64,000 nt of DNA from Chelativorans salis (lineage in GTDB: Bacteria; Pseudomonadota; Alphaproteobacteria; Rhizobiales; Rhizobiaceae), in contig NZ_JAOCZP010000001.1 of the NCBI RefSeq assembly GCF_025336525.1, positions 558,001 through 622,000 of the forward strand, given 5' to 3'. Positions within the stretch are counted from its first letter, which is position 1; each line of letters opens with the position of its first letter. Under the pieces are notes generated by a model. It worked only from the letters and a program-made list of their open reading frames with translations. It searched no databases and had not been told where the DNA came from. The translations under genes and the position numbers were made by a program. Positions 53,675 through 63,200 of the stretch are shown here, piece after piece.

Positions 53675-54273
53675 TGCGCCGTTTCCGGATTGAAGCGGGC
53701 CTTGGGCGGCTCGTGCCCGAAGCCACTCACGCCGACGGCAGATCGCCCCGCGACAGCATCGATAATCTCCGCAGCGGTCTCATCGGAAAAGCCGCCATAG
53801 AGTTCGATCAAGCCGACTCCCTGGTCCACCAACCGGCGCGCAACGTCAGGCGCGGCTCGTTCGTCCGCCATGATGAAGGTGGTGTTTTGAGACCCTGCAG
53901 TGCGGACGAAACGGTCGACAGCGGGATTTGCGCCTGGAGCAGACACGATGCAGGCCTCTGCGGGGGGCTTGCCATCCATGAAGGCCCGATTGAATTCGGC
54001 CGCCTGTACGATCGATTCAATGCCGAACGAGACGGAAGCGACTCTGGTATTGCTGGGTACGGCCGCCCTGACTTTGGCACGCACCGCCAGAGGCATGCCG
54101 CCACACAGCTCGACCAATTCGGTTCCTGTGCCTGCCATCTTCTTCGCGACCGCCGGGACCTTGGACGGGTCTCCAACCAGCACTATGGTCACCTCGCCGT
54201 TTGCCGACTTGTAGGTGAACCGGTCGGTGTCGGGATCGGCTTCTGGTAATTCATAGAATATGGCGTGGTGCAT
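53671..54273 (-). CDS. DUF6506-like protein, two tandem domains
   Basis: 200 residues from ATG 54273 (AGGAG eight bases before). The protein contains two related halves: [20 protein letters not shown] followed by a hydrophobic strand ([10 protein letters not shown]), and [20 protein letters not shown] followed by [10 protein letters not shown]. This (L-I-E-L-x-GGF...) pattern is that of DUF6506, normally a single ~100-residue domain, so this appears to be an internal duplication. Function unknown. Its stop overlaps the acetyltransferase start. Confidence 0.75.
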   Translation of the reverse strand: MHHAIFYELPEADPDTDRFTYKSANGEVTIVLVGDPSKVPAVAKKMAGTGTELVELCGGMPLAVRAKVRAAVPSNTRVASVSFGIESIVQAAEFNRAFMDGKPPAEACIVSAPGANPAVDRFVRTAGSQNTTFIMADERAAPDVARRLVDQGVGLIELYGGFSDETAAEIIDAVAGRSAVGVSGFGHEPPKARFNPETAQ

Positions 54274-54334
54274 CTGCGATCTCCTGGCAGCCTGTGCCTC
54301 TTGCCGACGGTTTGCTGGTTTATGGGTGACCAGC

Positions 54335-54907
54335 TCATGAGCCATAAGGTCGCTCCGCTCGTGCATTGCGGAGCGCTGTGGCCCACCATACAAGCTGGTC
54401 GAGCATCATCTTTGCCGCTGCGTTGGGACCAGACGGCTCCTTGAGCGCGCCTGTTTCATCGAACAACGCATGGCACATGTGCAGGCTGACGCAATCGCGA
54501 AGCGAGACCATGTGCAATTCCGCGCAGACCTGCCGGAGCTGTTCCACCGATCTGAGGCCGCCGGAAATTCCGCCATAGGAGACGAACGAAACCGGTTTGG
54601 CCATCCACTCCTCTCGCGCTGAATCGAGCGCGAACTTCAATGAGGCCGGATAGCCGTGGTTGTATTCGGGGGTAATGACCACGAAGGCGTCCGCCTCGGC
54701 AAAACGCGAGGTCATCGCCTGAACTTCCGCCGGTGGCGTGTCCTCGAGGATTGCCGGTAGGTTTACTTCCGCCAAATCGATGAGATCGATTTTGATTTCG
54801 CTGTTCAGCGCTGCCCGTCCGACGAACCAACCTGCTACCGTATCGCCGAAGCGTCCTTCTCGGGTACTTCCAACAATCACTGCCGTTCGAATTCGAGCTT
54901 CAGTCAT
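54335..54907 (-). CDS. NADPH-dependent FMN reductase family protein
   Basis: 190 residues, flavodoxin-like fold: AVIVGSTREGRFGDTVAGWF binds the FMN phosphate, and ITPEYNHGYPASLKFALD with VSYGGISGGLRSVEQLR completes the FMN site. Members reduce quinones, azo dyes, nitroaromatics or chromate with NAD(P)H. First gene of a four-gene operon with DUF6506, arylamine N-acetyltransferase and a DMT exporter. A truncated copy of this gene's 5' part lies at 56040-56189. Confidence 0.92.
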   Translation of the reverse strand: MTEARIRTAVIVGSTREGRFGDTVAGWFVGRAALNSEIKIDLIDLAEVNLPAILEDTPPAEVQAMTSRFAEADAFVVITPEYNHGYPASLKFALDSAREEWMAKPVSFVSYGGISGGLRSVEQLRQVCAELHMVSLRDCVSLHMCHALFDETGALKEPSGPNAAAKMMLDQLVWWATALRNARAERPYGS

Positions 54908-54952
54908 TTCGTTACCTCCTGATCACGCAGACGGCGTAGCTCGCCCTGGGGA

Positions 54953-55093
54953 AAGCGGCCTTGCGATGAAATGCTAGGTGTGGAAGGCAGCTTGGATATA
55001 GAATATCCAGGAGAGAAACGTTGAACGTTGTTGCTCCTGCAGCTTGCAGCACAATGCCACAATTCCGGGCTTCACCTGCAGGCCGTCACCTGC
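54953..55093. repeat. Dispersed repeat copy R1 (~141 bases)
   Basis: This stretch resembles 57669-57800 along its whole length, both beginning aagcggccttgcga and ending ggccgtcacctgc, with shared internal blocks such as gagagaaacgttgaa and agcttgcagcacaatgcc. Differences are scattered substitutions plus an 8-9 base indel. R1 lies just upstream of the FMN reductase gene. Likely an old local duplication. Confidence 0.75.
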
Positions 55094-55125
55094 GTGCGAT
55101 TGCACGCCTAGTCCGCCTTGCGGCG

Positions 55126-56016
55126 CTAGGAGAAGGAAGTCTCGTTGCGATATTCGCCAGGCGTTACGTTCAAGACACGGCGGAACAGCCGGGTCATATG
55201 GCTCTGGTCGGCGAAGCCACTGTTGGCGGCGACAACCTTCAGCGGGACATTTCCACGGCGCAACTGGCGCTTTGCGTATTCCAATCGTTGCTGGATAACG
55301 TAGGCGTAGGGAGGGCAGCCGAATTCGCGACGGAACTTACGGCTGAAGTGAAAGACGCTCAGCTGTAGTAGGCCTGCCAGTTCCGCCAGCGATATATTCC
55401 GGCCTATATTCTCTTCGATGAACTCAATAATCATCCTGCGCTGGGCTTGCGAGAGGCCGCCGCAAGAACGATGCTCTCGGAAGGCGACGGTCGCGTAGGT
55501 GCGGATGATGTGAACGCATATCTGGCACCGGAGAGCCTCGACATAAAGACGCCCCCCAAGCCCCCCAACCCTTGATTCGGTAGCGAGGCTGTTTGCGGTT
55601 TCCGTCAGAACGGTATCGTCGGCGCCGAGAACATCAAGGAGCTCGATATCCGCGATATCGCGCTCGAACACCTCCGCAGCAACACCGGCAAGCACGTTGT
55701 AGGGCAGATAGACATGAATGGCCTCGAGCGGCTCATTCCATCGCCAGTGTGATTCTTCGGCGCGGGTAAGAACCGATACCACTCCGGGGCCAACGGTGTG
55801 GCTCTGCCAAGGACCGTTCGTGCGCCGATGCAACTCGCCCCGACGCGCGCCATAAGACAGGAGGGCATAGTCGCACATCATGGGAAACTGAAGGTCTTGA
55901 GGCGGAGTCCTGTATCCTTTCAGCTTGAGCCCGTCCCAACCGAGCGGGGAACTGTCGTCCAGAACCTCACACTCCAACAAACGGGGCACGTCCTCCGGCG
56001 TAATCACTTGGTTCAC
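55126..56016 (-). CDS. AraC-family transcriptional regulator
   Basis: 296 residues. The N-terminal ~190 residues form a variable sensor domain; two HTH units follow: ISLAELAGLLQLSVFHFSRK with FRREFGCPPYAYVIQQR, and LKVVAANSGFADQSHMTRLF ending RRVLNVTPGEYR, the canonical AraC C-terminus. It is about 220 bases upstream of, and on the same strand as, the detoxification-like operon, so it is a natural candidate regulator. Effector unknown. Confidence 0.92.
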   Translation of the reverse strand: MNQVITPEDVPRLLECEVLDDSSPLGWDGLKLKGYRTPPQDLQFPMMCDYALLSYGARRGELHRRTNGPWQSHTVGPGVVSVLTRAEESHWRWNEPLEAIHVYLPYNVLAGVAAEVFERDIADIELLDVLGADDTVLTETANSLATESRVGGLGGRLYVEALRCQICVHIIRTYATVAFREHRSCGGLSQAQRRMIIEFIEENIGRNISLAELAGLLQLSVFHFSRKFRREFGCPPYAYVIQQRLEYAKRQLRRGNVPLKVVAANSGFADQSHMTRLFRRVLNVTPGEYRNETSFS

Positions 56017-56039
56017 GTCACCCCTCCCTTAAATGGCGT

Positions 56040-56189
56040 TCATCCGCGGGGCCTGTGTCCCGACTGTCTTTCCCTGTTGATTTCGTCGTGTAATGCCGCC
56101 GTGCGACGAACCGCCACGGTATCCCCGAAAGCGCCTTCGCGGGTGCTTCCAGCAATCACTGCCGTTCGAATTCGATCTTGAGACATCAT
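56040..56189 (-). pseudogene. Truncated 5' copy of NADPH-dependent FMN reductase gene
   Basis: Forty-nine codons beginning MMSQDRIRTAVIAGSTREGA then FGDTVAVRRTAALHDEI closely resemble the first ~40 residues of the FMN reductase at 54907 (RIRTAVIVGSTREGRFGDTVAG), including long identical DNA runs, then end in unrelated sequence and a stop. It is a leftover of a duplicated reductase gene that once stood divergent to the LysR gene at 56315. Confidence 0.75.
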
Positions 56190-56314
56190 CGCTTCGTTTC
56201 AGTTTTCGCGTCGTTTGCGAATGGCACTGGCAACTGTTCTAAGCAATTGCTAAAGTTTCGATGGAATTGTTCTAAGGGATCGATCAGATTCTCGACGCAC
56301 TAACGCTTGACCAG

Positions 56315-57205
56315 TTGCGAACTTTCGTTTCGGTTGCCGAAGCAGGAAGTTTTCGTGGCAGCGCGCGACACCTGTCGCGCGTTCAATCTGCGATAAGTTA
56401 CTCTGTGGGAAACTTGGAGACCCAGCTGGGAGTGGTGCTTTTCGACCGCTCCGGGCATCTGCCAAAGCTCACACCGCAGGGTCAGTCCTTGCTGGCTGAT
56501 GCCCGATCCATTCTCCTGAAGGTCGACGCGATGCGAGCGCGGGCTCGCGGGCTCGGCGAGGGGGTAGAACTCGAATTGTCGATCGTGGTCGACTCGCTCT
56601 ACCCGATGCCCTGGGTCATGACGGCGTTACACACCATCCGTCGCAGCTACGTTGGCGTGAGCATCCAACTGCAGGTCTTGCCACTCGGCGGCCCGCCAGC
56701 CGCAATTCAGGATGGGCGGGTGACGCTTGGCATTCTGGCTGGCGAAGACTTGACGGATTCTCGAATTGAGCTCGAGGCGATGCATTCGCATCCCTTTGTC
56801 GCAGTCGCTGCACGAACCCATCCACTGGCAGCTGCGGCGGAAGATTTGGGCACCTTGGAGGCTGTGGCGCTTGCTGAGCACGTACAAATCGTCTTGTCTG
56901 ATCCGACCCAACTTTCTGAGGGCCGCGATTTCGGCGTCCTTTCGCCAACCACTTGGCGCGTCAATAACCAAGAGACAAAATACGCCATGATCCGGGCCGG
57001 TCACGGCTGGGGGCGGCTACCCTACTGGGTCGTGGCAGAGAACCTCAAATCCGGGGAACTCGTTCGGCTTCCGGTAGTCGCGCTAGGCCCCGGCGGCCAG
57101 ATTGAAGTGCAGTTCTATCTCGCGCGCAGGATCGATCGCCCCTTCGGTCCTGTGGCCCGAGCGTTCAGAGAGGCAATTCTCGCCAACCGCGCTTCCGAGA
57201 CATGA
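56315..57205 (+). CDS. LysR-family transcriptional regulator
   Basis: 296 residues from TTG 56315. HTH at ~10-30 (SFRGSARHLSRVQSAISYSV then GNLETQLGVVLFDRSGH), then a two-lobed effector domain. In-frame codons upstream encode LDALTLDQL, which fits the usual LysR N-terminus (LTLDQLRTFVSVAEAGSF) and suggests the real start is the ATT at 56288, nine bases after AAGGG, or a mutated ATG. It is divergent to the truncated FMN reductase copy, the classic LysR-target layout, so it may still control the intact reductase operon nearby. Confidence 0.9.
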   Translation: MRTFVSVAEAGSFRGSARHLSRVQSAISYSVGNLETQLGVVLFDRSGHLPKLTPQGQSLLADARSILLKVDAMRARARGLGEGVELELSIVVDSLYPMPWVMTALHTIRRSYVGVSIQLQVLPLGGPPAAIQDGRVTLGILAGEDLTDSRIELEAMHSHPFVAVAARTHPLAAAAEDLGTLEAVALAEHVQIVLSDPTQLSEGRDFGVLSPTTWRVNNQETKYAMIRAGHGWGRLPYWVVAENLKSGELVRLPVVALGPGGQIEVQFYLARRIDRPFGPVARAFREAILANRASET

Positions 57206-57328
57206 TAGACGCAGCCTCGTTCATGGTAGCAAGCGAGGCGCGGTCGCGTTGGGGTGTGAGAGATCCGCCGACTAGGGTTGAAGCGCGTTGGCTTTCAGGG
57301 ATCGATGATGTGCGAGCTGATCCAGTAA

Positions 57329-57565
57329 CTATTCACCAGCAGTGAATGATGACGCGCGATCCGTGCCCGGCTTCAACGACTGCCAGAACGGCCTTGCCGC
57401 TTCCCGCTCGACATCGGCTCGCGTAAGCCCGATATCGTCGAGGAGGCGATCTGTGAGATCGCTAAGACGTCGCCGCTCCCGGACGCGGTCGCACCACTGG
57501 CGAGGCAGTGCCAGCAAGGCGCACCATAGCCTGAGTGAGCCTAATCCGGATAAGCTGAAGGACAT
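57329..57565 (-). CDS. DUF1127 small basic protein
   Basis: 78 residues from ATG 57565 (AAGGTGG upstream). WCDRVRERRRLSDLTDRLLD then DIGLTRADVEREAARPFW is the DUF1127 helix pair, an arginine-rich motif common in small rhizobial proteins linked to RNA/phosphate metabolism and stress. Longer upstream frames run through the repeat R2 and are not credible. Monocistronic. Confidence 0.85.
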   Translation of the reverse strand: MSFSLSGLGSLRLWCALLALPRQWCDRVRERRRLSDLTDRLLDDIGLTRADVEREAARPFWQSLKPGTDRASSFTAGE

Positions 57566-57668
57566 GACATCGCCCACCTTGACGGAATTCGCTTCGGTCG
57601 AGCCGCTGGCACGTCGGGGACAGAAGTGCCGGACCAAGTGCTTCTCCTGCCCAGACGCCTGCTGGAGC

Positions 57669-57800
57669 AAGCGGCCTTGCGACGAAATGCTAGGGTGGAA
57701 GGCAGTTCGGGTATAGAATGTCCCGGAGAGAAACGTTGAAAGTTGTTGCTCCAGTAGCTTGCAGCACAATGCCGGGCTTCACCCGCTGGCCGTCACCTGC
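57669..57800. repeat. Dispersed repeat copy R2 (~132 bases)
   Basis: Diverged partner of the repeat at 54953-55093. R2 ends exactly where the IS5-type transposase similarity begins (after cacctgc at 57800), so the insertion or its deletion cut the repeat here. Confidence 0.75.
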
Positions 57801-58245
57801 AGGTCAAGACCGGCGAGAGCGGCGGGCCACGCGGCTATGATGCGGGCAAGAAGATCAACGGCCACAAGTGTCACGCTCTGGTCGACACCGACGGACGGGT
57901 ACTGGTGCTGTTCCCAGCATCCAGGACCGGAATGGCGCCGGTCCGCTCCTGCAAGCATCGCAGCGGCCCTTTCCTTCATTCGCAATGGCCTTCGCCGATG
58001 CCGGCTATCAGGGCCCGCGCGTCGCCGAAGCCACCTCCATCGCCGTCAAGATCGTGAAACGAAAGCCCGATCAGGTCGGCTTCGCGGTGCAACCAAGGCG
58101 CCGGGTGGTTGAGCGCTTCTTCGCGTGGATCGGCCGCAACCGGCGGCTCCAGAAGGACGCGGAAGCAACCATCGAGTCCGCAACCTCCTTCCTCTACGCA
58201 GCAGCCGTCATGATCCTCGTCCGACGCATCGCACGCAACTCATGA
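57801..58245 (+). mobile_element. IS5-family transposase remnant (5'-truncated, frameshifted)
   Basis: VKTGESGGPRGYDAGKKING then HKCHALVDTDGRVLVLF starts in one frame; the rest continues in another from about 57930 as IQDRNGAGPLLQAS, MAFADAGYQGPRVAEA and RRRVVERFFAWIGRNRRLQK to the stop at 58245. These are the DDE-domain blocks of IS5-group transposases (catalytic D in FADAGYQG and E in VVERFFAW). The N-terminal third and at least one end are missing, so it is inactive. It marks recombination next to the duplicated reductase region. Confidence 0.85.
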
Positions 58246-58564
58246 ACAGTTTCGGCACGGACTCTCAGTCAGCGTAAGTGACAATCTTCCTTTGGGCTTG
58301 CCCGACCGCTTCCGTTAGCGCCAATAGGTTCCCCCAACTTTGGCATTGGCGTGCTTTCAGAAAACCCTCTGTGACGTGGCCCGGCGCGAAACGCTAAAAA
58401 ATGCCCATTCTAAGCAATTGGCAGGCTTGCACCAACTTGGGGCCGTTTGCTACCTGTCCGGTTCTGGCCGAGAAAACCGAATAAGCCGCCGTTCGGCTGC
58501 TGACGCCGTTTCAGCCGTTCCGCCGTCGATTTGGGCTCTCAAAAGCAGACGCTGCGCGACGTTG
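58246..58564. other. 319-base region without a supported gene
   Basis: Follows the transposase remnant and precedes the GNAT stop. No credible frame or structured element; it may hold IS flank. Confidence 0.3.
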
Positions 58565-58996
58565 TTACTTCAAGGCGACGAGTCCGGCGTCAGAAGGACT
58601 GAACCCACAAGCGTCGAAATAAAATGGCCGTAGGTGCGGTTCAAAATCCACATGGAGCCACTCGCAGCCGGTTCGTTTCGCCCGATCAACCGCCTCCACT
58701 ATCAGGGCCGTTGCAATGCCCTGGCGTTGGAAAGCAGGCGCCACCATTGTGTCCAGAATAAAAGCGTGAACCCCGCCATCCCACGCGACGTTAACGAACC
58801 CAACCAGCTTCCCCGAACGACGAGTACACACCCAACCGAGGCTGAAGCGGTTGACTTGTGACCACCAATCATCAGCGAAGACTCGATGTTTAAAACACTC
58901 GGCATGAAGAGCATTGACCTCAGCGTTCTCGAAGACTCCACGCCACTCGGTGATGTACTCGGAAGATCCAGACACTTGCGGTGATGTTAGCTTCAT
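58565..58996 (-). CDS. GNAT-family N-acetyltransferase
   Basis: 143 residues from ATG 58996; a TTG at 59077 would extend it by 27 basic residues. FILDTMVAPAFQRQGIATAL (motif A, acetyl-CoA pyrophosphate loop QRQGIA) and LHVDFEPHLRPFYFDACGF (motif B) identify the GNAT fold. Substrate unknown. No ribosome site is obvious for either start. It is isolated between the transposase remnant and tRNA-His. Confidence 0.85.
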   Translation of the reverse strand: MKLTSPQVSGSSEYITEWRGVFENAEVNALHAECFKHRVFADDWWSQVNRFSLGWVCTRRSGKLVGFVNVAWDGGVHAFILDTMVAPAFQRQGIATALIVEAVDRAKRTGCEWLHVDFEPHLRPFYFDACGFSPSDAGLVALK

Positions 58997-59224
58997 GCGC
59001 GCGGTTAGATCGGAGACTTCGTTCCGCGTCAAGGTCCGCTTCTTAACGTGGCGCCGCCACAAGCCGCCCGAGCACAAACCACCCGTTCGTGCCTCTCACG
59101 CCTCGGCGATCGCAGACATAAAGCGGAGATTGATTTCCGGAAGCATCGGGGCCGGAAGTTGACGGTCCGCTTTCGGGGGCCGCTCAGTACAAAGCGGTCG
59201 TTCTGGAACGGACCCGTGATAAAA

Positions 59225-59301
59225 TGGTACGGTTGGGTGGATTCGAACCACCGACCTCAGGAGCCACAATCCTGCGCTCTAACCAACTGAGCTACAACCG
59301 C
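59225..59301 (-). tRNA. tRNA-His (anticodon GTG)
   Basis: Full cloverleaf on the minus strand: acceptor GCGGTTG/CAACCGT, D arm GCTC-AGTTGGTTA-GAGC, anticodon arm CAGGA-TTGTGGC-TCCTG with GTG anticodon, T arm GGTGG-TTCGAAT-CCACC, encoded CCA. Discriminator is A73 and the first pair is G1:U72, with no G-1 pairing to C73; this departure from the usual tRNA-His identity is known from alphaproteobacteria. Confidence 0.97.
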
Positions 59302-59385
59302 ATGGCGTCGTGCGACTGCCGCGTCATTACGAGCAAACGGAGGCTTTTTCAAGAGCCATGCGCGCGTAGGCCGCGAAGGGGGTGC

Positions 59386-59421
59386 AAAAAAGAAAAGACC
59401 GGGGGGAGGACCCGGTCTTTT
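59386..59421 (-). terminator. Intrinsic terminator of the phasin gene
   Basis: aaaagaccggg (59393-59403) and cccggtctttt (59411-59421) pair as a perfect 11-bp stem with a 7-base loop. On the minus strand it is followed by a T-rich run (CTTTTTT, down to 59386), about 100 bases after the phasin stop. Confidence 0.85.
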
Positions 59422-59524
59422 CAGGAAAAGGCTGGCGGGAGGAGGAGGAGATGCCAGCCCGGTGTTCTTGCGAATGCGCCGGATATAGGCCCGCCCGCCA
59501 AAATTTTCAGCGCGACCGTTCGCC

Positions 59525-59974
59525 TCAGGCGGCGGTCTGCTTCAGAGCCTTCTCGAAGGCATCCTTGACCGGCTTGGAGACCTCGGTGGCCGCCTTCTGG
59601 GAGATCGCCTGGAACTCTTTGGCCTGGTTAGCGGCGAGTTCCATCTGCTTGCGCAGGAAAGAGCTCTGCAGCTCGATCACCTCGGAGAAGGAGGAAGCAC
59701 CGACCAGCGCCTCGAACTGGGCGAAATTGGCCTCGGCGCCAACGCGCATGGCGGCGATGGACTTCAGAACCAGCTCGTCGCCTACGGACTTGGCGTTCTC
59801 GAAGGAAGCCTCGAATGCCTTGCGGGCATCCTCAGCGCCGGACTTCATCTTCTCGTAGTTCTCGCGGGTCTGCTCGGCGCTCTTCTCAGCAAAGCTGCGA
59901 AACTGCTCCGTTGCCTTGGAGGCGTCGAAAGTGGGGAATTCGGTGGCTTCCGGCTTGTTGCTGGTCTTGCTCAT
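59525..59974 (-). CDS. Phasin family protein
   Basis: 149 residues, almost wholly amphipathic helix and coiled-coil without cysteine: TEQFRSFAEKSAEQTRENYE, MKSGAEDARKAFEASFENAK, GASSFSEVIELQSSFLRKQM. This is the phasin_2-type family that coats polyhydroxyalkanoate granules. AAGAGG lies before the ATG, a clear promoter is 65 bases upstream and an intrinsic terminator follows, so it is a well-expressed monocistronic gene. Other PHA genes are not in the window. Confidence 0.93.
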   Translation of the reverse strand: MSKTSNKPEATEFPTFDASKATEQFRSFAEKSAEQTRENYEKMKSGAEDARKAFEASFENAKSVGDELVLKSIAAMRVGAEANFAQFEALVGASSFSEVIELQSSFLRKQMELAANQAKEFQAISQKAATEVSKPVKDAFEKALKQTAA

Positions 59975-60038
59975 GTGTCGATCCTCTTGTCTACTGCGGG
60001 CGGCTTTCAAAAAACGGCCCCGAACTGAACTTGGACCT

Positions 60039-60066
60039 AATATAGCATACATTTTGTGCATTGCAA
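60039..60066 (-). promoter_or_regulatory. Housekeeping promoter of the phasin gene
   Basis: On the minus strand TTGCAA (60066-60061), a 16-base spacer, then TATATT (60044-60039), an unusually close match to the sigma-70 consensus for this GC-rich genome, 65 bases before the ATG at 59974. Confidence 0.65.
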
Positions 60067-60180
60067 CATTTTTGTTGCGGCGCAGCAAACGGAGAGCATA
60101 GGCGGGGATTAACCAACGGGCAAATTGAAGCTGTCGACAAATGCAGGGTTTGTGGACGTGCGCTTACCGTGCTCTTATTA

Positions 60181-60195
60181 CTAACGACTGGTTAA
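60181..60195 (+). promoter_or_regulatory. CtrA-like box before the PdhS-like kinase gene
   Basis: CTAA-CGACTGG-TTAA differs by one base from the CtrA site TTAA-N7-TTAA and lies 36 bases before the kinase ATG, where it would overlap a promoter. A role of CtrA would close a loop if the kinase acts on DivK, but this is inference. Confidence 0.4.
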
Positions 60196-60230
60196 TCTTG
60201 GGGCTCACCAGCGGAAATGGTTCGATCTGA

Positions 60231-63200
60231 ATGGCGTCGGCGTACTCGTTCCTCGACATAGCGGTCCTCGACGAGGTGCGTGAGCGCTTCGCCGCCGGCG
60301 ACGCGCTGGCGGTGCTGTCGGTCGACCTGGCGGAGATCGTCTGGGCCAACGGTGCCGGTGCGGCATGGCTCGGCTATCCCGATATAGAGGCAGCGATCGG
60401 CAACGCACCACGGCTTCCGGCCGTGGCACTGCGGCAGGTTGCGGCCGCGCCGGGCTTTCCCGATATCGGCCGCGACCGGCCGCTTGCCCTCAGGCTAGCC
60501 GGCGGGCTGAAGAGCCGGATCGTCTCCTTGCAGGCAACTGCGATCGCTTTGCCGCGCGGGGAGAAGGCGCTGCTTCTAGCCCTTCCCTCACCGGTAACGA
60601 AAGACGCCATGGAGAAGGAACAGGCGGAGCGAATCGTCGCCGGTTTCGACGAACCCGGCCACTTCGCCGCCCTCCTGGACGCGGAAGGCAATGTGGCGGC
60701 GGCATCCGAGGGATTCGAGGCTCTGGGTATCACAGCGGACACGCTGAGGGCGCTGGTCGAGGAGGTGCACGGAGAAGAAGACCGGCTGGTCAAGAAGCCG
60801 ATCGCCGGCGCGCACCCGTTTCCCGCCGGCATCGCCCGCCTTACCGACGCACCTGCCACCCATTTGCTGGTCGTGGTCGACGAGGGCCCCACCGCTGTCG
60901 GATTGGCGGTGGAAGACGAAGACGTCGCCGAGAGCACACCGGAAGCGTTGCAAGCGGAGGAGCCCGAGCCGGTCGCGGCAGAGCCGGAAGAGCCGGTCGC
61001 CGCACCCGTTGCCGAGGAGCCCCGTGCTGCTGCGGAGCACAGCAGCACGGAAAGCCGCCCCGAGAGCGAAACGCACGCCGCACGGACGGTCCGTTTCGCC
61101 TGGCGCACCGACGAGGAAGGGCGCTTCTCGGCCATTTCGGAGGGCTTCGCTGAAGCCATGGGCGCCCCCGCCGCCGATATAATCGGCCGCAGCTTCCGTG
61201 AGGTCTCCAATGCCTTCGGGTTGGACCCGACTGGTTCCATCGCCCGCCTTCTGGAGCGGCGCGACACGTGGTCGGGCCGCACGGTCATGTGGCCGCTCTC
61301 GGGTACCGAACTGAAGGTGCCTGTCGATCTCGCCGCCCTGCCCGTCTACGGACGTGGGCACACCTTCGAAGGTTTCCGCGGCTTCGGCATCGCCCGGCTG
61401 AGCGAGGCGGAGGTCGACCCGGAAAAGATCGGCTTGGCGCTCACGTCTTCCGCCCCGGAAGAGAAACCTGAGGATCTGCCGCCCTCAGCGGAACACGGCG
61501 AGCCACGGGATTTGGCGACGGAGGAAGCGCCTGCTGAGGCCACGACCGACCCTTTCCTGGGCGAGACGCCGGCCATCAGCATCTCCGACGGTCCGGAGCG
61601 GCCCACCACGGACAAGGTCATTCGCCTCGCCGAGCACCGTGAGGATACGCGGGATACGCGCCTTTCGGCCTCCGAACGCACCGCCTTTCGCGAGATCGGT
61701 GAACGGCTGCGGCGAGCCAGTGAGGCGGCCGCCGCGCGGGCTGCGGAAGTGAGCGACGCGGAGGAACCGAAAGCGGCGGAGGAAGCTCCCGCTCCGGAGG
61801 CGATTACCGCGGCGCGGGAGACGAGGCTAGCGCCCGAGGCAACCGCGGACGCCGCGACGGAGGAGGTGCAGAAGCAGGCGGCCGAGCCTGACGAAGAGCA
61901 GAAGACGCCACCGCCCGATTTCATCCCCTCGGCTTTTGCCCACCCTGCCCCCGAGCGCCGGGAGAAAGCCACAGATACTGGCCTTCTGACGCATCTGCCG
62001 CTGCCCATCCTCATCCATTCGGGCGACCGGCTGCACTATGCAAACCGGGAGTTTTTCACCTTCACCGGGTACGAGGATCTTGCCGCACTCGAGGCCGCCG
62101 GTGGCATCGGTGCGCTGTTCGAGGAGCCGCAGGACGGCGCCGAGGAGGCGCCGAGCCGCGCCCTTCGGCTGACCACTGCACAAGGCACGGACGTGCCCGT
62201 GGAGGCGCATCTGCAGTCGATGCCCTGGGAGAATGGAAAGGCGCTGATGCTGGCGCTGCGCCCGGCGCGGGAGGGCGTCGCGTCCCGAGCCGAGGATGCC
62301 GACGAGGTCGAAGCACGCCTCATGGAGATGCGTGCCATCGTCGACACGGCAACGGACGGCATTGCAGTCATCGCCGACGACGGCACCATTCGCTCCATAA
62401 ACCGGCCGGCGGAGGCATTGTTCGGCTTCGATGCCGAGCATGTGACGGGCAAGCCTTTCAGCTCGCTTTTCGCCATCGAGAGCCAACGCACGGTGCAGGA
62501 CTATCTCACCGCCCTTGCAGATAACGGCGTGGCGAGCGTCTTGAATGACGGCCGGCAGGTGATCGGACGGGAGGCGCAGGGTCGCTTCATCCCGCTCTTC
62601 ATCACCATCGGCCGCCTGCCGAACCAAAGCGGCTACTGCGCCGTCTTGCGCGACATCACCCATTGGAAGCGCGCCGAGGAGGAGCTGACCCAGGCGCGCG
62701 CGCAGGCCGAACGCGCCTCTTCGCAGAAGAGCGAGTTTCTCGCCCGCGTCAGCCACGAAATACGCACGCCGCTCAACGCGATCATCGGCTTTTCCGAGCT
62801 GATGATCGACGAGAAATTCGGCCCCATCGGCAATGAGCGCTACCGCGACTACCTGCGCGACATCAACCGTTCGGGCAACCACGTACTCGACCTCGTCAAC
62901 GACCTACTGGATATCTCCAAGATAGAGGCCGGACAGCAGGAGATGCAGTACGAGGCGGTGCCGCTCAACGAGACGCTGGGCGAGGTGGTCGCCATGATGC
63001 AGCCGCAGGCCAACAGCGAGCGCGTCATCATCCGCTCCAGCTTCGCCTCGCGGCTGCCCGACGTCGTCGCCGACTTGAGAAGCGTGCGTCAGATCGCGCT
63101 CAATATTCTGTCGAACGCCGTGCGCTACACGCCGGCGGGCGGCCAGGTGATCGTTTCCACCGCCTACGACACGGACGGTTCTGTTGTCATGCGGGTGCGC

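Noticed and set aside
61827-62882. 351-codon minus-strand frame opposite the PdhS-like kinase
   Set aside because: Antisense shadow of the kinase coding sequence; no motif or start context.
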